From Microdochium bolleyi (Eukaryota; Ascomycota; Sordariomycetes; Xylariales; Microdochiaceae): a stretch of DNA of 64,000 nucleotides. The stretch covers positions 682,001-746,000 of the forward strand of contig KQ964247.1 in assembly GCA_001566295.1 (NCBI GenBank), in the 5' to 3' direction. The position numbers and the translations under genes are program-made. The notes under the pieces are model-generated. The model did no database searches. It was given only the letters and a program-made list of their open reading frames with translations, and was not told the origin of the DNA. This document shows, piece after piece, positions 43,924 to 56,536 of this stretch (position 1 is the first letter of the stretch; the number at the start of each line of letters is the position of its first letter).

Positions 43924-45504
43924 TTATCCCAAGAAGTTCTTCACGCTACCGCCGACGTTCTTCAGGTCTAGCAAGAACGTGTCGTGCCCAAACATGCTCT
44001 GCTCCTCGCTCAGCTCCACGTGCGCGACGTTCCGGTTCCCACCGAGCCTCAGCGCATTGGCAACTTCCCGCTGCTGCCACGCCGGGAACAGGATGTCGCT
44101 CGACACACCCATCACGAGCGTTGGGATGTCCCGGATCGCCCTCAGCCCGGAGATCAGATCCTCCGGCGGTCGCATATCGGACGGCACCGCCACGGCAGAC
44201 TCGTCCGCCTGCTGACCGGGCTGCTCCTCGTATGGTTGATCTGGCAGCGTCAGGCTGCACGACGCACCCTGCGTGCGCTGCGCGCTGCCCGACTCGAGCT
44301 CCTTCTCCCGCTCCGCGCGACGCGCTGCAGTCGCTCTCTGGTGGTCCACACCCAGATCAAACAAGTCCATGGCCTTGCTCACGTACAGCAAACTGTTCGG
44401 GTCGTACGTGAGGCAGAACTTCTCGCCCGCGTGGTCAAGGTACGTCTCGATCAGGAAGTCCGGGCATAGTGCAGGCGGCTTCGCGGGGTCCGCTCGCCTC
44501 CGGCCAAAGCGCTGCTCCCACTCCGGGCCGGAACGATACGTCACCGTCGCGATCTCACGGGCCAGCTTCATTCCCGCGTGCGGCGGTACCTTGCCGTAGT
44601 AGTACCCGCGATTCCAGTTGGGGTCCATCATCAGCACCTGCCGCTGCGTGTGCCGCATCGCGATGCTGTACGGGTGGCTCCGCGCGCAGCCGCTGATAGA
44701 GACTATCCGGCCGACCCGTGAGGGAAATAGGACTCCCGCCGCGAGCGACTGCATACCTCCCATGCTGGAGCCGACGCTGGCATAGAGCTTGTCGACGCCG
44801 AGTCCGTCGAGCAGGCGAAACTGGGCCCGCACCATGTCGTCCATGGTGAGGATCGGGAAGCGTGTCGCGTACCGCTGACCGTCCGCCGGGTCGATGCTGC
44901 TGGGCCCCGTGGAGCCGAAGCAGCCGCCGATGACGTTTGTGCATATTATATAATACTTGTCCGTGTCGAGCGGGCCGCCGGGGCCGATGAATTTCTCCCA
45001 CCAGCCGGGCTGCGGGTTGCTCTCGGTGGAGTGGGCGTGCGAGGAGGCCGAGAGGCCGGTGTGCAGGAGGATGACATTGGACTTGTCGGCGTTCATTGTA
45101 CCCCAGGTCTCATAGGCGATATCGAATTCGGGAAGGACACCACCCCAGTCGAGCAAGAGCGACTCCTTGCAGTTGAAGACCTCGGTCGCGCCGGCCGTGT
45201 ACGCTGGCTCGGGGCCGGTCGACAGGGAGCGAGCTTCGAGTGTGGCTGAGCGTGTTTCAAGGGCATCGAGGCATGGGAAAGCCATTGGCGGATTCGAGGC
45301 TTCTCCTGTCGACGAGGAGCCTGAACGGCGCGCCGGTTGCGTGTGAAAGCAACGAGCGCCATGCTGCGGTGCTGGATTTCGAGGCGTCGTAGAGACACTC
45401 GAGAACTTTTGTAGCCTCGAATGGATGTGCCGAGAAGGCCGGGTGGCTGCAGCGGATGAAGCAGCACGCCGCAGCGCCACGAGTGCGCAATCTTGGGGCT
45501 TCAT
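43924..45504 (-). CDS. cysA: Mitochondrial serine O-acetyl/succinyltransferase of the homoserine acetyltransferase (MET2) family
   Basis: A single exon of 526 aa. The alpha/beta-hydrolase core starts near residue 105 and has L-H-T-G-L-S, the nucleophile Ser247 in G-S-S-M-G-G, and D and H of the triad in V-S-S-D-I-L-F-P and F-G-H-D-T-F. Residues 1-60 are rich in Arg, Ser and Ala without acidic blocks, a good mitochondrial presequence. MET2-type homoserine enzymes are cytosolic. The long presequence, length and blocks such as Y-R-S-G-P-E-W-E fit the group that includes Aspergillus CysA and fission yeast Cys2, which acylate serine for cysteine synthesis. Acetyl versus succinyl donor, and serine versus homoserine, cannot be fixed from sequence. 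A Lys/Glu/Gln-rich insert at about 395-450 is not part of the core. Confidence 0.85.
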   Translation of the reverse strand: MKPQDCALVALRRAASSAAATRPSRHIHSRLQKFSSVSTTPRNPAPQHGARCFHTQPARRSGSSSTGEASNPPMAFPCLDALETRSATLEARSLSTGPEPAYTAGATEVFNCKESLLLDWGGVLPEFDIAYETWGTMNADKSNVILLHTGLSASSHAHSTESNPQPGWWEKFIGPGGPLDTDKYYIICTNVIGGCFGSTGPSSIDPADGQRYATRFPILTMDDMVRAQFRLLDGLGVDKLYASVGSSMGGMQSLAAGVLFPSRVGRIVSISGCARSHPYSIAMRHTQRQVLMMDPNWNRGYYYGKVPPHAGMKLAREIATVTYRSGPEWEQRFGRRRADPAKPPALCPDFLIETYLDHAGEKFCLTYDPNSLLYVSKAMDLFDLGVDHQRATAARRAEREKELESGSAQRTQGASCSLTLPDQPYEEQPGQQADESAVAVPSDMRPPEDLISGLRAIRDIPTLVMGVSSDILFPAWQQREVANALRLGGNRNVAHVELSEEQSMFGHDTFLLDLKNVGGSVKNFLG

Positions 45505-46319
45505 AGCTGGTGGATTGCGGCGGCCGTCATGTAGAGAGGAAAATACGTTATTGCAGCCAGCCAGTCGAGCGTGGGTTTTTGGAAGCCTCGGGAGCTTTGA
45601 GCTGGCCGGCGCGGGATCGGAGCTGGGGTGCTAGTGCCACTGCGACAGACAGGGGACTCGCGATGGCGTGCTTCGGCCGCTGCCGAGCGGACTGTCAATT
45701 TGTAAGCCGCAGCGGCCCGGCAGTGATCGCGCAAGTTGCAACAAAGCATCACCCTTCCGCAGATGCCTCAAGGTAGATATGTATTCCTCGGCACAAATCG
45801 TGTTTGTATCTTACCACACTGGTCCTGCCTGCTTTCACGATGGCTGGATTAGTGCTGACCCTGGCCACCAACACAGCTGTCGTCAGACACTTTTGCCGTC
45901 GCCAGCGTTGGATTGTAGCTACACGTTGCCGCCTCTGACATTGCGGCCCTCCTGCACATGCACTTTTGACACAGCCTTTGGGCTTGACATCGCCAAGTTC
46001 ACTCGATGAAGAACAGGACTCGATGAAGAACGCCCACGTCATGCTGACTGTGCAGTTGGGCGGGAGTGCCCCTCACTAGCCCCACATTCCTGATCCAGAG
46101 ACCCTGAATGCTTGACGGCGCCTTCCCTGTTCGTGTAAGTCAAGTGCTGTCTGCCTACGTCAACGCCACTGCTTCAAGTGTCACCTGCATCAAACAAGAG
46201 GCGGCCTCCAGAATCGACTGCAGAGAGTATCCCCATAGAGCAGCTTTGATTCCCACGGTCACGGCCACACCTGAATCCTCGCCACAGCATCACCATTACA
46301 ATATCCAACAAATAGGACC
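45505..46319. other. Divergent promoter region of cysA and the neighbouring plus-strand gene
   Basis: The two genes start back to back about 815 bp apart. A plus-strand frame at 46108-46596 overlaps the start of the next gene in another frame and has no motif. No RNA or repeat seen. Confidence 0.5.
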
Positions 46320-47740
46320 ATGGACAGATGCGGACGAGGTCGGGGGACCGGCATGCCATACACTATGCCACCACGCGCTGTCCCATCACTCATGCCGACT
46401 CCCTCCGGCGACGCCAGATGTGGTCTCGGTGCCATACTCCCATCCGAACAGGGCCAGGCAGAGACGCCAAAGGAAGAAGAGACTGCACAGCAGCAGTCCG
46501 ACCAAGATCAGGTTTTCTACCCTACACTCGACCAGGTCAAGGAGGCTAAGGTCATCCTGGCCGACAAAAGGTTACCCCCCGAGATTGTCAACATGATCAT
46601 GGACAAGGCCGAATACTGGGCGAGCACAAAAACTGCTGTCAACTTCCGGGATCTGGGGATGCGAGTCCTGAGCATCTCGGGAGGGTACCCGCAGGGTGAG
46701 AACAGATTCTTGGTTAGTAGCCGCACGGAGAAATCCTTTCTGGCATTTACCGTGGCTAATACATCTGTCCAACAGCTACGAAGTCACCCTATTGGATTGA
46801 CAAAGTGGCGCCTTCCTGCTTCCGAAGCCCCAGAATCGGGCCCATGGTCTGAAGAAGCGAAGCCCAAAGTCGTGGCCAACGACGATGACGTCCGGGACTC
46901 GCTTCGTGCCGAAGACCTGCATGGCAGCCAGGCTGAGCAAGCAGCTCCTTCTTCGCTTTCAACGACAAAGCCTGTGGAAAGTAAAGCCACGCTAGCGATC
47001 GCCACTCAGAAACAAACCGACCATAGCAAAGACACACTCGAGATGTTTACTGACCTTTCTAGACCGACGCTGGGAAACCCTGTGCGAAAGATTGTCTTTG
47101 ACATTGTCAGCGGAGACCAAGGCCACGCCCCCCTCGGGCCGGGTATGAGGAAGGACGCGCCATACGACGGCTCCAATACGTGGTTCGATGCCGGCGTCGA
47201 CCGTTTTGACAAGACTTTACAAGGTGCGCTCTTCCTATTGCTTGCGTGGGCCCCCTTTACAGGCGAGCAGAAGTTCACATCGTGACAGAATCAATTGTGC
47301 CGGGCGACACCGACGAGACCGAGCCTGGGCATGACTTGTCTGTTCTTTCTCCTGACATGATCCGGCCCGTGTGGCCCCTCTCCAAAGTCAACGACACAGA
47401 GGACGAGGACAGGAGCCGCGTCAGAGGGCGCGTGATCAACGAGGAGCCAGGTCCCTACTCCTATGTGCACGCGTTGCACCCGGATCCGCAGCACGCCATC
47501 CAGCGAAACCGGCGCGCTCAGCGCGAGATGCAGCATCACCATGTCGAATGGACCTGGCTTGATAGCAGCATCACCGGCGACGAGGACGTGGGCTTCGTGG
47601 GCCACAATCCAGGCGGCAACGGCGACTTTGTGCGGAGCCTGCGATTGGGCGACATGGTCACAGTCTGGGGACGCGCGCGGTATAGAGGCTGGAACAACAA
47701 CGTCCAACGCGTCGAGGTGCGAGTCTTTTATGCTGTGTAG
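46320..47740 (+). CDS. Uncharacterised ascomycete protein
   Basis: Best model: exons 46320-46712, 46776-47223 and 47271-47740, 436 aa. The first intron (63 bp, GTTAGT donor) is stop-free, and joins an F-L-L-R-S segment. The second intron (47 bp) has several possible acceptors; the one at 47270 keeps the frame. Recognisable blocks are L-P-P-E-I-V-N-M-I-M-D-K-A-E-Y-W near residue 80, which resembles F-box-like helices of fungal proteins, and a C-terminal module with H-V-E-W-T-W, G-D-M-V-T-V-W-G-R-A-R-Y-x-G-W and V-E-V-R-V-F-Y-A-V. Both occur in an expanded ascomycete family without known function. A central Ser/Glu-rich region looks disordered. The start codon is uncertain. Confidence 0.72.
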
Positions 47741-48565
47741 ATCTTGTTTGAAAGCCGAAGAGAGTTTTCCATGGGGTTGTACGGATAGTACAGGCTGCTC
47801 GGACAGCATTTCTACTTGCCCGATAACTTTCGACCTCATAGGTAGGGCTTCGTTGAGCACTGAGGATCTAGTCATTTCAGAGTCTCGAAACTTGTTCTTC
47901 TCACGACAGCCGCCCCCAGTTTCCAGCGCTATACACAAAAAATCAACAATGATTCATAGTATTGTACATGATAAACCCATATTGCCGCCAACGTGCCCAC
48001 CCCATCCTCTCGGAGTAATCAATTATTCATTGTCCCAGGCAAGCCCCATTCATAGATACCCATGACCCTAGACCAGTGGAAAATGTCGTTGTCATCAAAT
48101 CGTGTGAAGCCGGCAACCATAAGGGATCCTCGCTGATGCGTATGTGCTCGACGGTGTTGAGAGCGTCGATTGCAAGGCAAGTGCGAATGCTCTCTACAGA
48201 CGGCACGTAGACGTCTTGTCTGCGTGGCGTCGTCCTAGAGCTGCCGACTAGCCATGTAATCCCGGTGCTTGCCGGTGATAGAAACTGGGCTGGGCATCCT
48301 TGAAGCCCTCTGGCCGTCATACTGCCGTGCTTATAGTAAGGCCCCGCTCCCAGTGGTAGCGCCGCTCGCCGGCAGGTTGAACATGCTGTTGAATGTTGCA
48401 GCGCGATGCCCTCCTAGCTTAATTGTTGAAAGACCATCGCCGTGAAGTATGCTTCTGCTGGATGTATCTGCATCGGATTCCGAGCACGCAAAGCATCTTC
48501 TAGGCCCGCGCATTGCGTCTTTTCATTGATGTTTGGCGAACTTGATTTACTCGCCCATTAGCCGC
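47741..48565. other. Intergenic region between convergent genes
   Basis: 3' regions of the plus-strand gene and of the transcription-factor-domain gene. Short frames only; nothing recognised. Confidence 0.6.
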
Positions 48566-51148
48566 TCACCCTGAGCTCCAATCGTTGGTGGCAAGGTCTT
48601 GCACTCTGGGCTCAATCTCCTGCCACAAGGTCTCAAGCTGATAGTCGCACCAGCACCCGAGCCAGACCACGCCTCTCAGTCTTGAATGCAGATCGCTCCT
48701 CTCAGTGATATTCCGTCGCCGGCAGAGATTGATCAGGGGGGCCACGAAGAAGTCTCGTACGTTGGCTTGGCTGACTCCATGATACATGTAGGTCGAGTTG
48801 TAGGGGTTCGGTGGTACCCGAACACAGCAGCCAATGAAGAGCATCCAAAGGAGTATGTCTGAGTGTAGTTCATCGCGTACTGGGCGGCCCGTCTCATTAT
48901 CTGGATATCCATGGCTTGTGAGAAACGCCGTGTTTGACAAGGGAGCTGACGCTCTTCCATCGAGAGACGTTCCCCCAGGGCTCGGCCTATCGTTATTGCT
49001 GCCCGCACCTGATTCAGGGCTGCCGTAGGTTGTGGAGTCGGGCCAGTTTAGCAGATTGAGAGACATGAGTGGGCCGTAAAGGGAAGAAACCAGGGCTTCG
49101 GTGAGGACTTTGTGGCGATAGGCAGTCGGCGGCTGGCCTCGAACAGCCAGGTGGAGGAAGAGATGTGCCGCGTATACGAGGGGATCAGAGATATCTGTTT
49201 CTGGCCCCTTGGACTCTTGTGGCGAGAGTGTATCGTCTGAGTAGAGCGACGGAGTCATCGAGCTCGCGCGACTGGTGAAGTATTTCGAGCGCATCGTGTC
49301 CTCAAGCTGGCACAATTTCCATTCGGCGAGGTAGATTGAGTCGCTCACCTGCACTCTCTCTGAAACCGACGAGTCAAGATCGTTGTAGTCGTAGCCGTCG
49401 ATGAAACGAGACACGGAGTGCATGAGCTCCAAGATCTCGACGATCTCCCTGTTCTTGATGGTCAAATCGCCATAGCTTGGGGGGTCCATATTGGTAAGTA
49501 TTGTTCGACTCGTGAATCGATCGTGCAGTCTTAGAGAGCCTGCGAGATCCGGGATGAAGGGGAGCACCAGAGGCTCATTGGCGGCAGTTGCATAAGAGTA
49601 ATCAGCCCTGTGGATGATGGTGTTAGCATTGCGTTCAGTGATCTGAGTCCGAAAGACCTACCATGCTATCGTGCGCTGCAGGACTGAGCTGTACCCTAGT
49701 CCATCAATGATGCCGCCTCGGAGGTCTATCATACGCTTGAGACCCTGCATGTGGGCTGCGGCACTGCCTAGGGAACCGATGTAAGACTGCGGGAACTGGG
49801 TGTCAGCGATGTCTGCGAGTTGATACAAACATGTGAGGTCTGCAAGGCTTTCATGCGCACCTCGACGTTGACGAGCATAGCCACTGCGACCAGCACACCA
49901 TCTGATACTGGGTAGCTTCCATCTTTGCCTTCGACATTCAGTCGAGAGTTGACAGCTTTGACCGTCTGGAAGCGGTGGAAGTCAAGAGTGCTTGTGTCGT
50001 TCCAGTTGGCGAGCGAGTTGTGCATGGCAGCGATGAGCGCCATGAACGAGTGTGTCGCGGCATCGTCAATGGATATCTGTTCATGTTGATCTCGTTAGAA
50101 CATGATAGATGTTTTTGCTTGACACACTAGGTAGGCAAACGGCAAGAATGCAGACGATGCCTTTACGTGGTGGGCACCAAGGGAAGAACTCACACCGCTG
50201 ACCAGGTCGCCGGTAGGGTTGATGGCGAAACCGTGAGCTAGAAAGCTTGAGTGATCTAAGAGCCAAGCGAGGCCGCATTGGGTATTAGAATCTTTTCGAG
50301 TGCCGTGTAGGACAGAAACAAGAGGTGTGATACGATCTGTTGGCTGTGTTGGGATTGCCGAAACGGGAAAACCATGCTCGTGAGGCTGTTCCCACACGCT
50401 CGGGCTTGTGGGGGAGGCACCCAGCGGCGGGAAGCAGCCGAGCGGGCCACGGCCAATGAGCGTCACAAAAGGACATGTGTGCATTATGAGCATGATCAGG
50501 GGCAGGCGCAAGCAGACTGGATGAGATGAGATGCAGCTCAGACTTACGGGTAGTCATATAAGTAGGCGCGCCTGCGCGGTTGAACCACTTCTGGACCGAG
50601 ACCTCTTTGGGCGAGAGGCAGACCGTCATCATGTACCGCAGCAGTGTCTCGGTCATGGGCGTTGTCTTGATGCTCAGCGCCGAGAAGTTGGGGAGTTCCT
50701 TGGTCACGCCCACTGTGGTGAACGCCAGCTCACGCGTAATCATGCTCGACTCGTACTCGTCATCGGTGCTGCTGTCGCTGGTGTCGCTCAGCGCCCGAGC
50801 CGAGCTGCGGAAGCTTGGGATCAGAGCTCTCGGATCTCTCGCCCGCTCGCCGGTCGGAGCGGCGGGTGCAATGCGTTTCTTTCGGACGGCCACGGGCTTG
50901 GTGGTGGTGCTGGGCCCAGCACCTGGCGTGCTGGCACCAGCATTGTGGCCGACTCGAAACTTGCCAGTCCGCTCCTTTTGCGATGCTGCTTGGGCCTTAG
51001 CCGGAGCCGCGCTGGGCTGGCTGGGCAGCTTCTGGCGGCGGGCGTGGGAGCGGACCTTGCGACGCGTCTCATCGTCGCGGGCGATGGTGTTGATGGATGT
51101 GATGAACTGGAAGCCACCAGCGGCGGCGGCAGCGACGGGTGCTCCCAT
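48566..51148 (-). CDS. Fungal transcription-factor-domain protein without zinc cluster
   Basis: Exons 51148-50548, 50237-50194, 50076-49861, 49786-49662 and 49607-48566 give 675 aa. The N-terminus has F-Q-F-I-T and R-R-K-V-R-S-H-A-R-R, a block common in a fungal group with a transcription-factor middle domain but no Cys6 zinc cluster. Residues about 200-680 carry the domain: D-A-A-T-H-S-F, V-N-S-R-L, H-M-Q-G-L-K-R-M-I-D-L-R-G-G and L-Q-R-T-I-A-W-A-D-Y, joined correctly across introns. Some databases label relatives as tachykinin family, which is misleading. Function is unknown; DNA binding is not shown. Intron 1 (310 bp) and the 44-bp exon 2 rest on frame and splice signals and are the least sure part. 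The TTG-start extension to 51241 was not used. Confidence 0.82.
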
Positions 51149-51560
51149 GGTAGGCGGGTTGCAGTGAGCAGTGAACTTCACAGAGAGAGTAGCCCCGGGC
51201 GGACCAACGCGAGCCCAGCCAGATTGTCCTGATATAAGCAAAGGGAGATAGATCGTAGGCGCGGATGGATGACTAGCACGAGCACGAGGCCGCTGACGAC
51301 AGATCGACCAGGCAGGTGGTGCACAGCCTCGATGCTCCCGTTGCGATGTGGAAAGACCGCCGTTGCAGCTTGCAAGGGGGAAGCGACTGCCGGCCGCTCG
51401 GATTCATGCTGCCCTCTGGCCAATACCCAAGACCCAAGCCACGAGCAGATCAATCACCCGTAGCCGAGAAAGCGTCCATCATCGCCTGCACTTGCTGCAC
51501 GCAGCCCGGCCCAGCCTAGCCCGGCCGGGCCAGAGTAGCTTTAGCAGGGCAAGGACAGCG

Positions 51561-51589
51561 CAGGGCAGGGCAGGGCAGGGCAGGGCAGG
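51561..51589. repeat. CAGGG pentanucleotide tandem repeat
   Basis: About 5.8 perfect copies of CAGGG in a GC-rich stretch upstream of the transcription-factor-domain gene. It differs from the TTAGGG telomere repeat. Confidence 0.85.
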
Positions 51590-52588
51590 CACGCCCGCCC
51601 GCCAAGGGTCCATCCTCCACCGTCCTCCAGGGCTCTGCCCACCGAAACACGTGCCCAGGCCACCCACCCGGGCAGGCCACCCAGGCCACGCCTGGAAGCC
51701 CCGGAGCCGGAGACCCAGTGCGGCGCCTCTTTCCCAAGGGTTGGCTGCTCGCTGTCACCCTGCGGCGGAGCATCCCGAGTTGATGGGACTCTGCAAGCCA
51801 CCAAACCTTGCCTCGTCTGGGCAGCATCTCATTGTCCCAATGCGGAGATTGCGCTGCTCAATGCCTTCTCTCCTGCTTCCACACGCACGCTTCTCCACAC
51901 TGTGTAAGCCCAGGACTTGCTCACCTCGACGGCACGCGTTATGTCAGCCTGTCCGTCAGATACCGGTTCTCCGTAAGGTACGTACGTGCACGACAACGTG
52001 TTAGATAATGCTCCTGCTGTGATGCATGTCTCGGCGGTACGGAGTGCAACTTCTCTGGTTTCGAAGTCGCCGCCCGCAAGATCATGGCCGAGTCAGTCAG
52101 TCTATTCTATCCCGTGGGCTCAACTCACACAGCGGCACGCGCTGCCTATTTCGCCAAGCTACGGAGCACTCAGGATAGGGCAGGCTGTATACCCCGTATC
52201 ACCACATTGACTTTGCTGGGGGGTGCTGGTGCACGTTGCGTCTCCATACCATCCCATACCTACGTCACTCCCTAAGCCACACCTTGAACAACGAGGTTGT
52301 GTCAGTGTCACGCTGGTGCATGCGTAGGATGGAGGCTTACGGGACCTGACTAAGATATAACGACGCGGGCGTGATGCTCCTGCCGAGTAGAAGTTGCGAA
52401 GACGAAACCCACACTTTCTTCCAACCCATGGAGCTCGAGCGTCATGCTCGCAGGCTCTAAATTCGTCATCTCTCACGCGGCTGACCTTTCGGTGTACGGT
52501 CAATTTAGGCTTGGGATGGGCCAACTCTGTTCTTCCCTTCGGAATGCGCGACCAAGAATAGTGCTTCCACAAGTACCTCAGTCTACAG

Positions 52589-52612
52589 TTTTTTTTTTTT
52601 TTTTTTTTTTTT
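52589..52612. repeat. T24 homopolymer
   Basis: An uninterrupted run of 24 T about 540 bp upstream of the ABC protein ATG. Such runs exclude nucleosomes, but the exact length may be affected by sequencing. Confidence 0.85.
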
Positions 52613-53148
52613 CGTGGTGTGCCCTTCTTCCGGTACTGATGAAGGCGTCTAGTCCTGCCATTCCCGCAAAAACACGAAACGGATGAAGAGTGAAAGAGCC
52701 TGATTGACAGCGTTGTTGCTAGAGAACAATTAAACCAAAGTTGCAGGCGAGTACATCAGCTAACATGCAGTTCTGCACATTGACATCCAGATCTTGTGTA
52801 CTAAAGGTATGGGCACGGAGGTTTTCCATCCTCTGCAGTTCCACATGGCCAATCTCGCCATGCTGATTTGACGGGAAGTGGGTCGGAGGGCATTGGGCCG
52901 CCATCCGGATGGGGGCGGGACCCATAGAAGAAGGAAAAAAAAGAAGGAAAGGAAAATCTGGCTGATAAGCCGAGGGGCAGACTAGTGATAAAAAAAGATT
53001 GGTTATCACGCAGCGGCCACAGGAGGAGGGGCATCTCTCCTGACCTGCGCCTCAGCCTCTACTTCAACTCCCCCCAAGTTGACAGAAGGGCATCGCCGAG
53101 TAGACATTGCACCCTGCTGTCTCTCCTCGACTGACGACCTTCTGCGTG

Positions 53149-56100
53149 ATGCCTCACCCCGTATCGCCGCCTACCATGGTGGCCCGGTCGGGCGAGGCCC
53201 CTCCCCCGCCGTCCCCCGAGGACGTTGCGGCTATTCTTAACAATGTGTTCTCTGCCAGCACTTCAGGCGCCTCCATTGACGCATCGTATGCGCTGTGCGA
53301 TCTCCTCCTCAACACCGTCGGAGCCCACGGCCTTCAGCAGTACGGAGTTCTCGCCGAAGTCAAGAAGGCTGCCGCCGACAAGAAGAGTGGTCTCCGCCGC
53401 GAATCAGCCCAGAACTGTCTCGGTGCCATCTTCGAACGGTTCCCAGCCCGCCAGCCCATCAGCGAGGTTGTCCTCCTGCAGGATGCCTCTCTCGTCGCCT
53501 GCGCTCTCGACGCCCTTGCCGACAAGGGTGCCGTCGTGCGTGATGCTGCCCAATATGGCCTCGACGCCCTCTTCGGCCACCTCAGCCCCGAGGCACTAGT
53601 CGTCGGCCTCCTCCCAGCTCTTATCACCTACCTCTCCAAGAAGACGGGCAAGTGGCAGGGCACAGTCGGTGCTCTCAAGCTCATGCAGAGAATGGCTGAC
53701 AAGGCCAAGATGGAGGTCGGCTGCACCAAGGAGCAGGCGCAGGACAAGGACACGCTGCGCGAAACCATGGGGAACAAACTCGCTGCTCTCTTCCCCATCG
53801 TCGAAGGCAACATGCACGACCTGAAGAGCGAGGTCGAGAAACAGGCTCTCGTCACGATGGAGTCTCTCACTTCTCTCCTGACCAACGACGACGTCATCCC
53901 CCGAATCCCTCTCCTGATCGATTCCATGCACCACCCGTCGACACAGAGTCTCCAGAAGGCCATCCACGCGCTTTCTCAGACGACCTTTGTCGCCATTGTC
54001 ACTTCGCCCGTGCTCGGACTCCTCACACCCTTCCTCGAGCGAAGTCTCAACAACCCCTCCACGGCTCAGGAAGTCCTCCGCCAGACCGTCGTTATCACCG
54101 AGAACCTGACGAAGCTGGTCCATGATCCGATCGAGGCCCGAACTTTCCTCCCAAAGCTCCAGCCCGGTGTCAAGAGCGTCGTAAACCGCGCATCTCTGCC
54201 CGAGGTCCGTGAGCTCGCGAACCGCGCGCTGCAGGTCATGGACAAGGCCATGGCCGGCGACCAGGAAGTCGAAGAACGCATCTCCGCCGCAGACGTTGCC
54301 AAGATCCTTGATGCCGAGGTCAAGAAGACCGGGCTCAAGGTCAACGACCCAGCATTCTACGCGACCGCCACCCCATACATCTCCGGTATGGTTGCCGAGG
54401 ATGTGAACCACAGATTCATTGACAGAATTACCGCTCGCGTGGAGCCATACTTCAAGAGCCTTCTCTCAGCCGATGCCAGCGAGGCCGTCGCGTCGGGAGT
54501 CCACGCGTACTTCCTGGCTGAGGACCAGCGCAGGTTCGGCGTGCCAGAGAAGGAGGACGATGGCGAAATCGAGATTGTCAATGCCGACTTCTCTCTTGCC
54601 TATGGTGGTATGTTGCTCCTGTCGCACACCAACCTCAGACTTCTCAAGGGCCACCGCTACGGCCTGTGCGGTCGTAATGGTGCCGGCAAGTCGACACTGA
54701 TGAAGAGCATCGCGGGCGGAAAGCTCGAGGGTTTCCCGCCGCAGGACGTCTTGCGCACTTGCTACGTGGAACACAACCAGGGCGAGGATGCCGAGATCAA
54801 CATTTTGGACTTCATGGTCAAGGACCCTACTATCGCCTCCGAGGGTCGGGAGCGTATCTCGGAAGTCCTGGCTGAATTTGGATTCACTGCCGGGCCCGAG
54901 GGACGACAGAGCCAAAAGGTTGGGTCTCTTTCTGGCGGTTGGAAGATGAAGCTTGCGTTGGCGCGTGCCATGCTGCAGCGTGCCGATGTTCTCCTCCTCG
55001 ACGAACCTACCAATCACTTGGACGTTGCCAACATCGCCTGGCTTGAGGAGTACCTCAAGACACACACAGACATCACCAGTCTGATCGTTTCTCACGATTC
55101 TGGCTTCCTCGACAACGTCACAACTGACATCTACCACTACGAGCCTGGCAAGAAGCTCGGACACTTCAAGGGCAATCTGAATGCCTTCGTCCAAGTCCGC
55201 CCCGAGGCCAAGTCGTACTACACGCTGTCTGCCTCCAACGTGCAGTTCAAGTTCCCTCCCCCGGGTATTCTGTCTGGAGTCAAGTCCAACACCCGTGCCA
55301 TCATCCGCATGACCAACGTCTCGTACCAGTACCCGAAGGCCCCCAAGCCGTCCCTTAGCGATGTCACCTGCCAGCTCACGCTCTCCTCGCGAGTTGCCGT
55401 GATTGGACCTAACGGTGCAGGCAAGTCGACGCTCATCAAGATTCTCACGGGCGAGGTCATCCCCACGACTGGAAAGGTTGAGAAGCACCCCAACCTGCGT
55501 ATCGGATACATCAAGCAGCATGCTCTCGAGCACGTTGAGATGCATCTGGAGAAGACCCCCAACCAGTACCTCCAGTGGCGTTATGCCAACGGCGATGACC
55601 GCGAAGTGTTCCTCAAGCAGACTCGCATTCTGTCTGACAAGGACAAGGAGCAGATGGACAAGGTCATTGACCTTGGCGATGGCAAGGGTGGCCGCCAGAT
55701 CGAGGCCCTTGTCGGAAGGCAGAAGTACAAGAAGACTTTCCAGTATGAAGTGTAAGTGTGCAAAGAAATCGCCCCAAGTCGCTTAGGCATTGACTAACTC
55801 GCCGCATAGCAAATGGAAAGCCTGGCTCCCCAAGTACAACTCCCAGGTGTCCCGGGAGACCCTTTCCGAATGGGGTTTCGACAAGCTGGTCCAGGAGTTC
55901 GACGACCACGAGGCGTCCCGCGAGGGTCTCGGCTACCGTGAGCTCCAGCCCTCGGTAATCTCCAAGCACTTTGACGACCTGGGTCTCGACCCAGAGATCG
56001 CCAATCACAATGAGATTGGCAGTCTGTCTGGAGGTCAGAAGGTCAAGGTCGTCATTGCCGGTGCCATGTGGAACAACCCCCACTTGCTGGTCCTTGACGA

Positions 56101-56536
56101 GCCGACTAACTTCTTGGACCGTGACTCTCTCGGTGGCCTCGCTGTTGCCATCCGCGACTTCAAGGGCGGTGTCGTCATGATTTCTCACAACGAGGAATTC
56201 GTGGGCGCGCTCGCCAGCGAGCAGTGGCACATTGTCGACGGCCGCATGACCATGAAGGGCCAGGCTGCCATCTCGATGGATCGCTTTGAGGACAGCAAGC
56301 CCGGCAGCCCGTTTGCCAGCACAGTCGCCAGCACAGTCGCCAGCAGCGCCGCCACGAGCGCTGTCAACAGCGGCGTCGAGGATAACTCGCCGCTGAACTT
56401 CCGCGCGCGCAAGAAGAAGAAGAAGACGAAGAAGGAGCTCAAGGAGCAGGAGGTCCGCCGCCGTCTGCGACACATCGAGTGGCTCAGCAGTGCCAAGGGC
56501 ACACCGCACCCGCCCGACTCGGACGACGACGAGTGA
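53149..56536 (+). CDS. NEW1: EF3-like ABC ATPase, New1/Elf1 type
   Basis: Exons 53149-55751 and 55810-56536 (58-bp intron) give 1109 aa. HEAT repeats fill about residues 20-320, then a four-helix region. ABC1 (about 470-690) has G-R-N-G-A-G-K-S-T, L-S-G-G-W-K-M-K and L-L-L-D-E-P-T-N-H-L-D. ABC2 has G-P-N-G-A-G-K-S-T, L-S-G-G-Q-K-V-K and L-V-L-D-E-P-T-N-F-L-D, interrupted by a chromodomain-like insert with W-K-x-W near the intron. These define the EF3/New1 class of ribosome-bound ATPases. The C-terminal Lys run and H-I-E-W-L-x-S-x-K-G-T-P with D-D-D-E, and the longer HEAT domain, fit New1/Elf1, which acts in translation termination and mRNA export, better than EF3 itself. No Gln/Asn prion domain is present. 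Another ATG at 53176 could be the start. Confidence 0.9.

Larger units (their letters stand above)
51149..53148. other. 2-kb intergenic region with simple repeats
   Basis: Divergent promoters of the transcription-factor-domain gene (minus) and the ABC protein gene (plus). It holds a CAGGG tandem repeat at 51561 and a T24 run at 52589. No gene or RNA was recognised. Confidence 0.6.

Noticed and set aside
50285..50511. Open stretch in intron 1 of the transcription-factor-domain gene as an exon
   Set aside because: No acceptor that keeps the frame exists before it. Splicing to 50237 gives a phase-consistent joint, so the stretch is taken as intron.
51561..51589. CAGGG repeat as an internal telomere remnant
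   Set aside because: The unit is CAGGG, not TTAGGG, and it lies between ordinary genes.
53596..55545. Two long minus-strand frames inside the ABC protein gene
   Set aside because: Antisense shadows of a strongly biased coding sequence with all ABC motifs on the plus strand.
53149..56536. Identification as canonical elongation factor 3
   Set aside because: The HEAT domain blocks and the C-terminal Lys run with the H-I-E-W-L segment fit New1/Elf1 better than EF3, though both belong to one class and the distinction rests on memory of the families.
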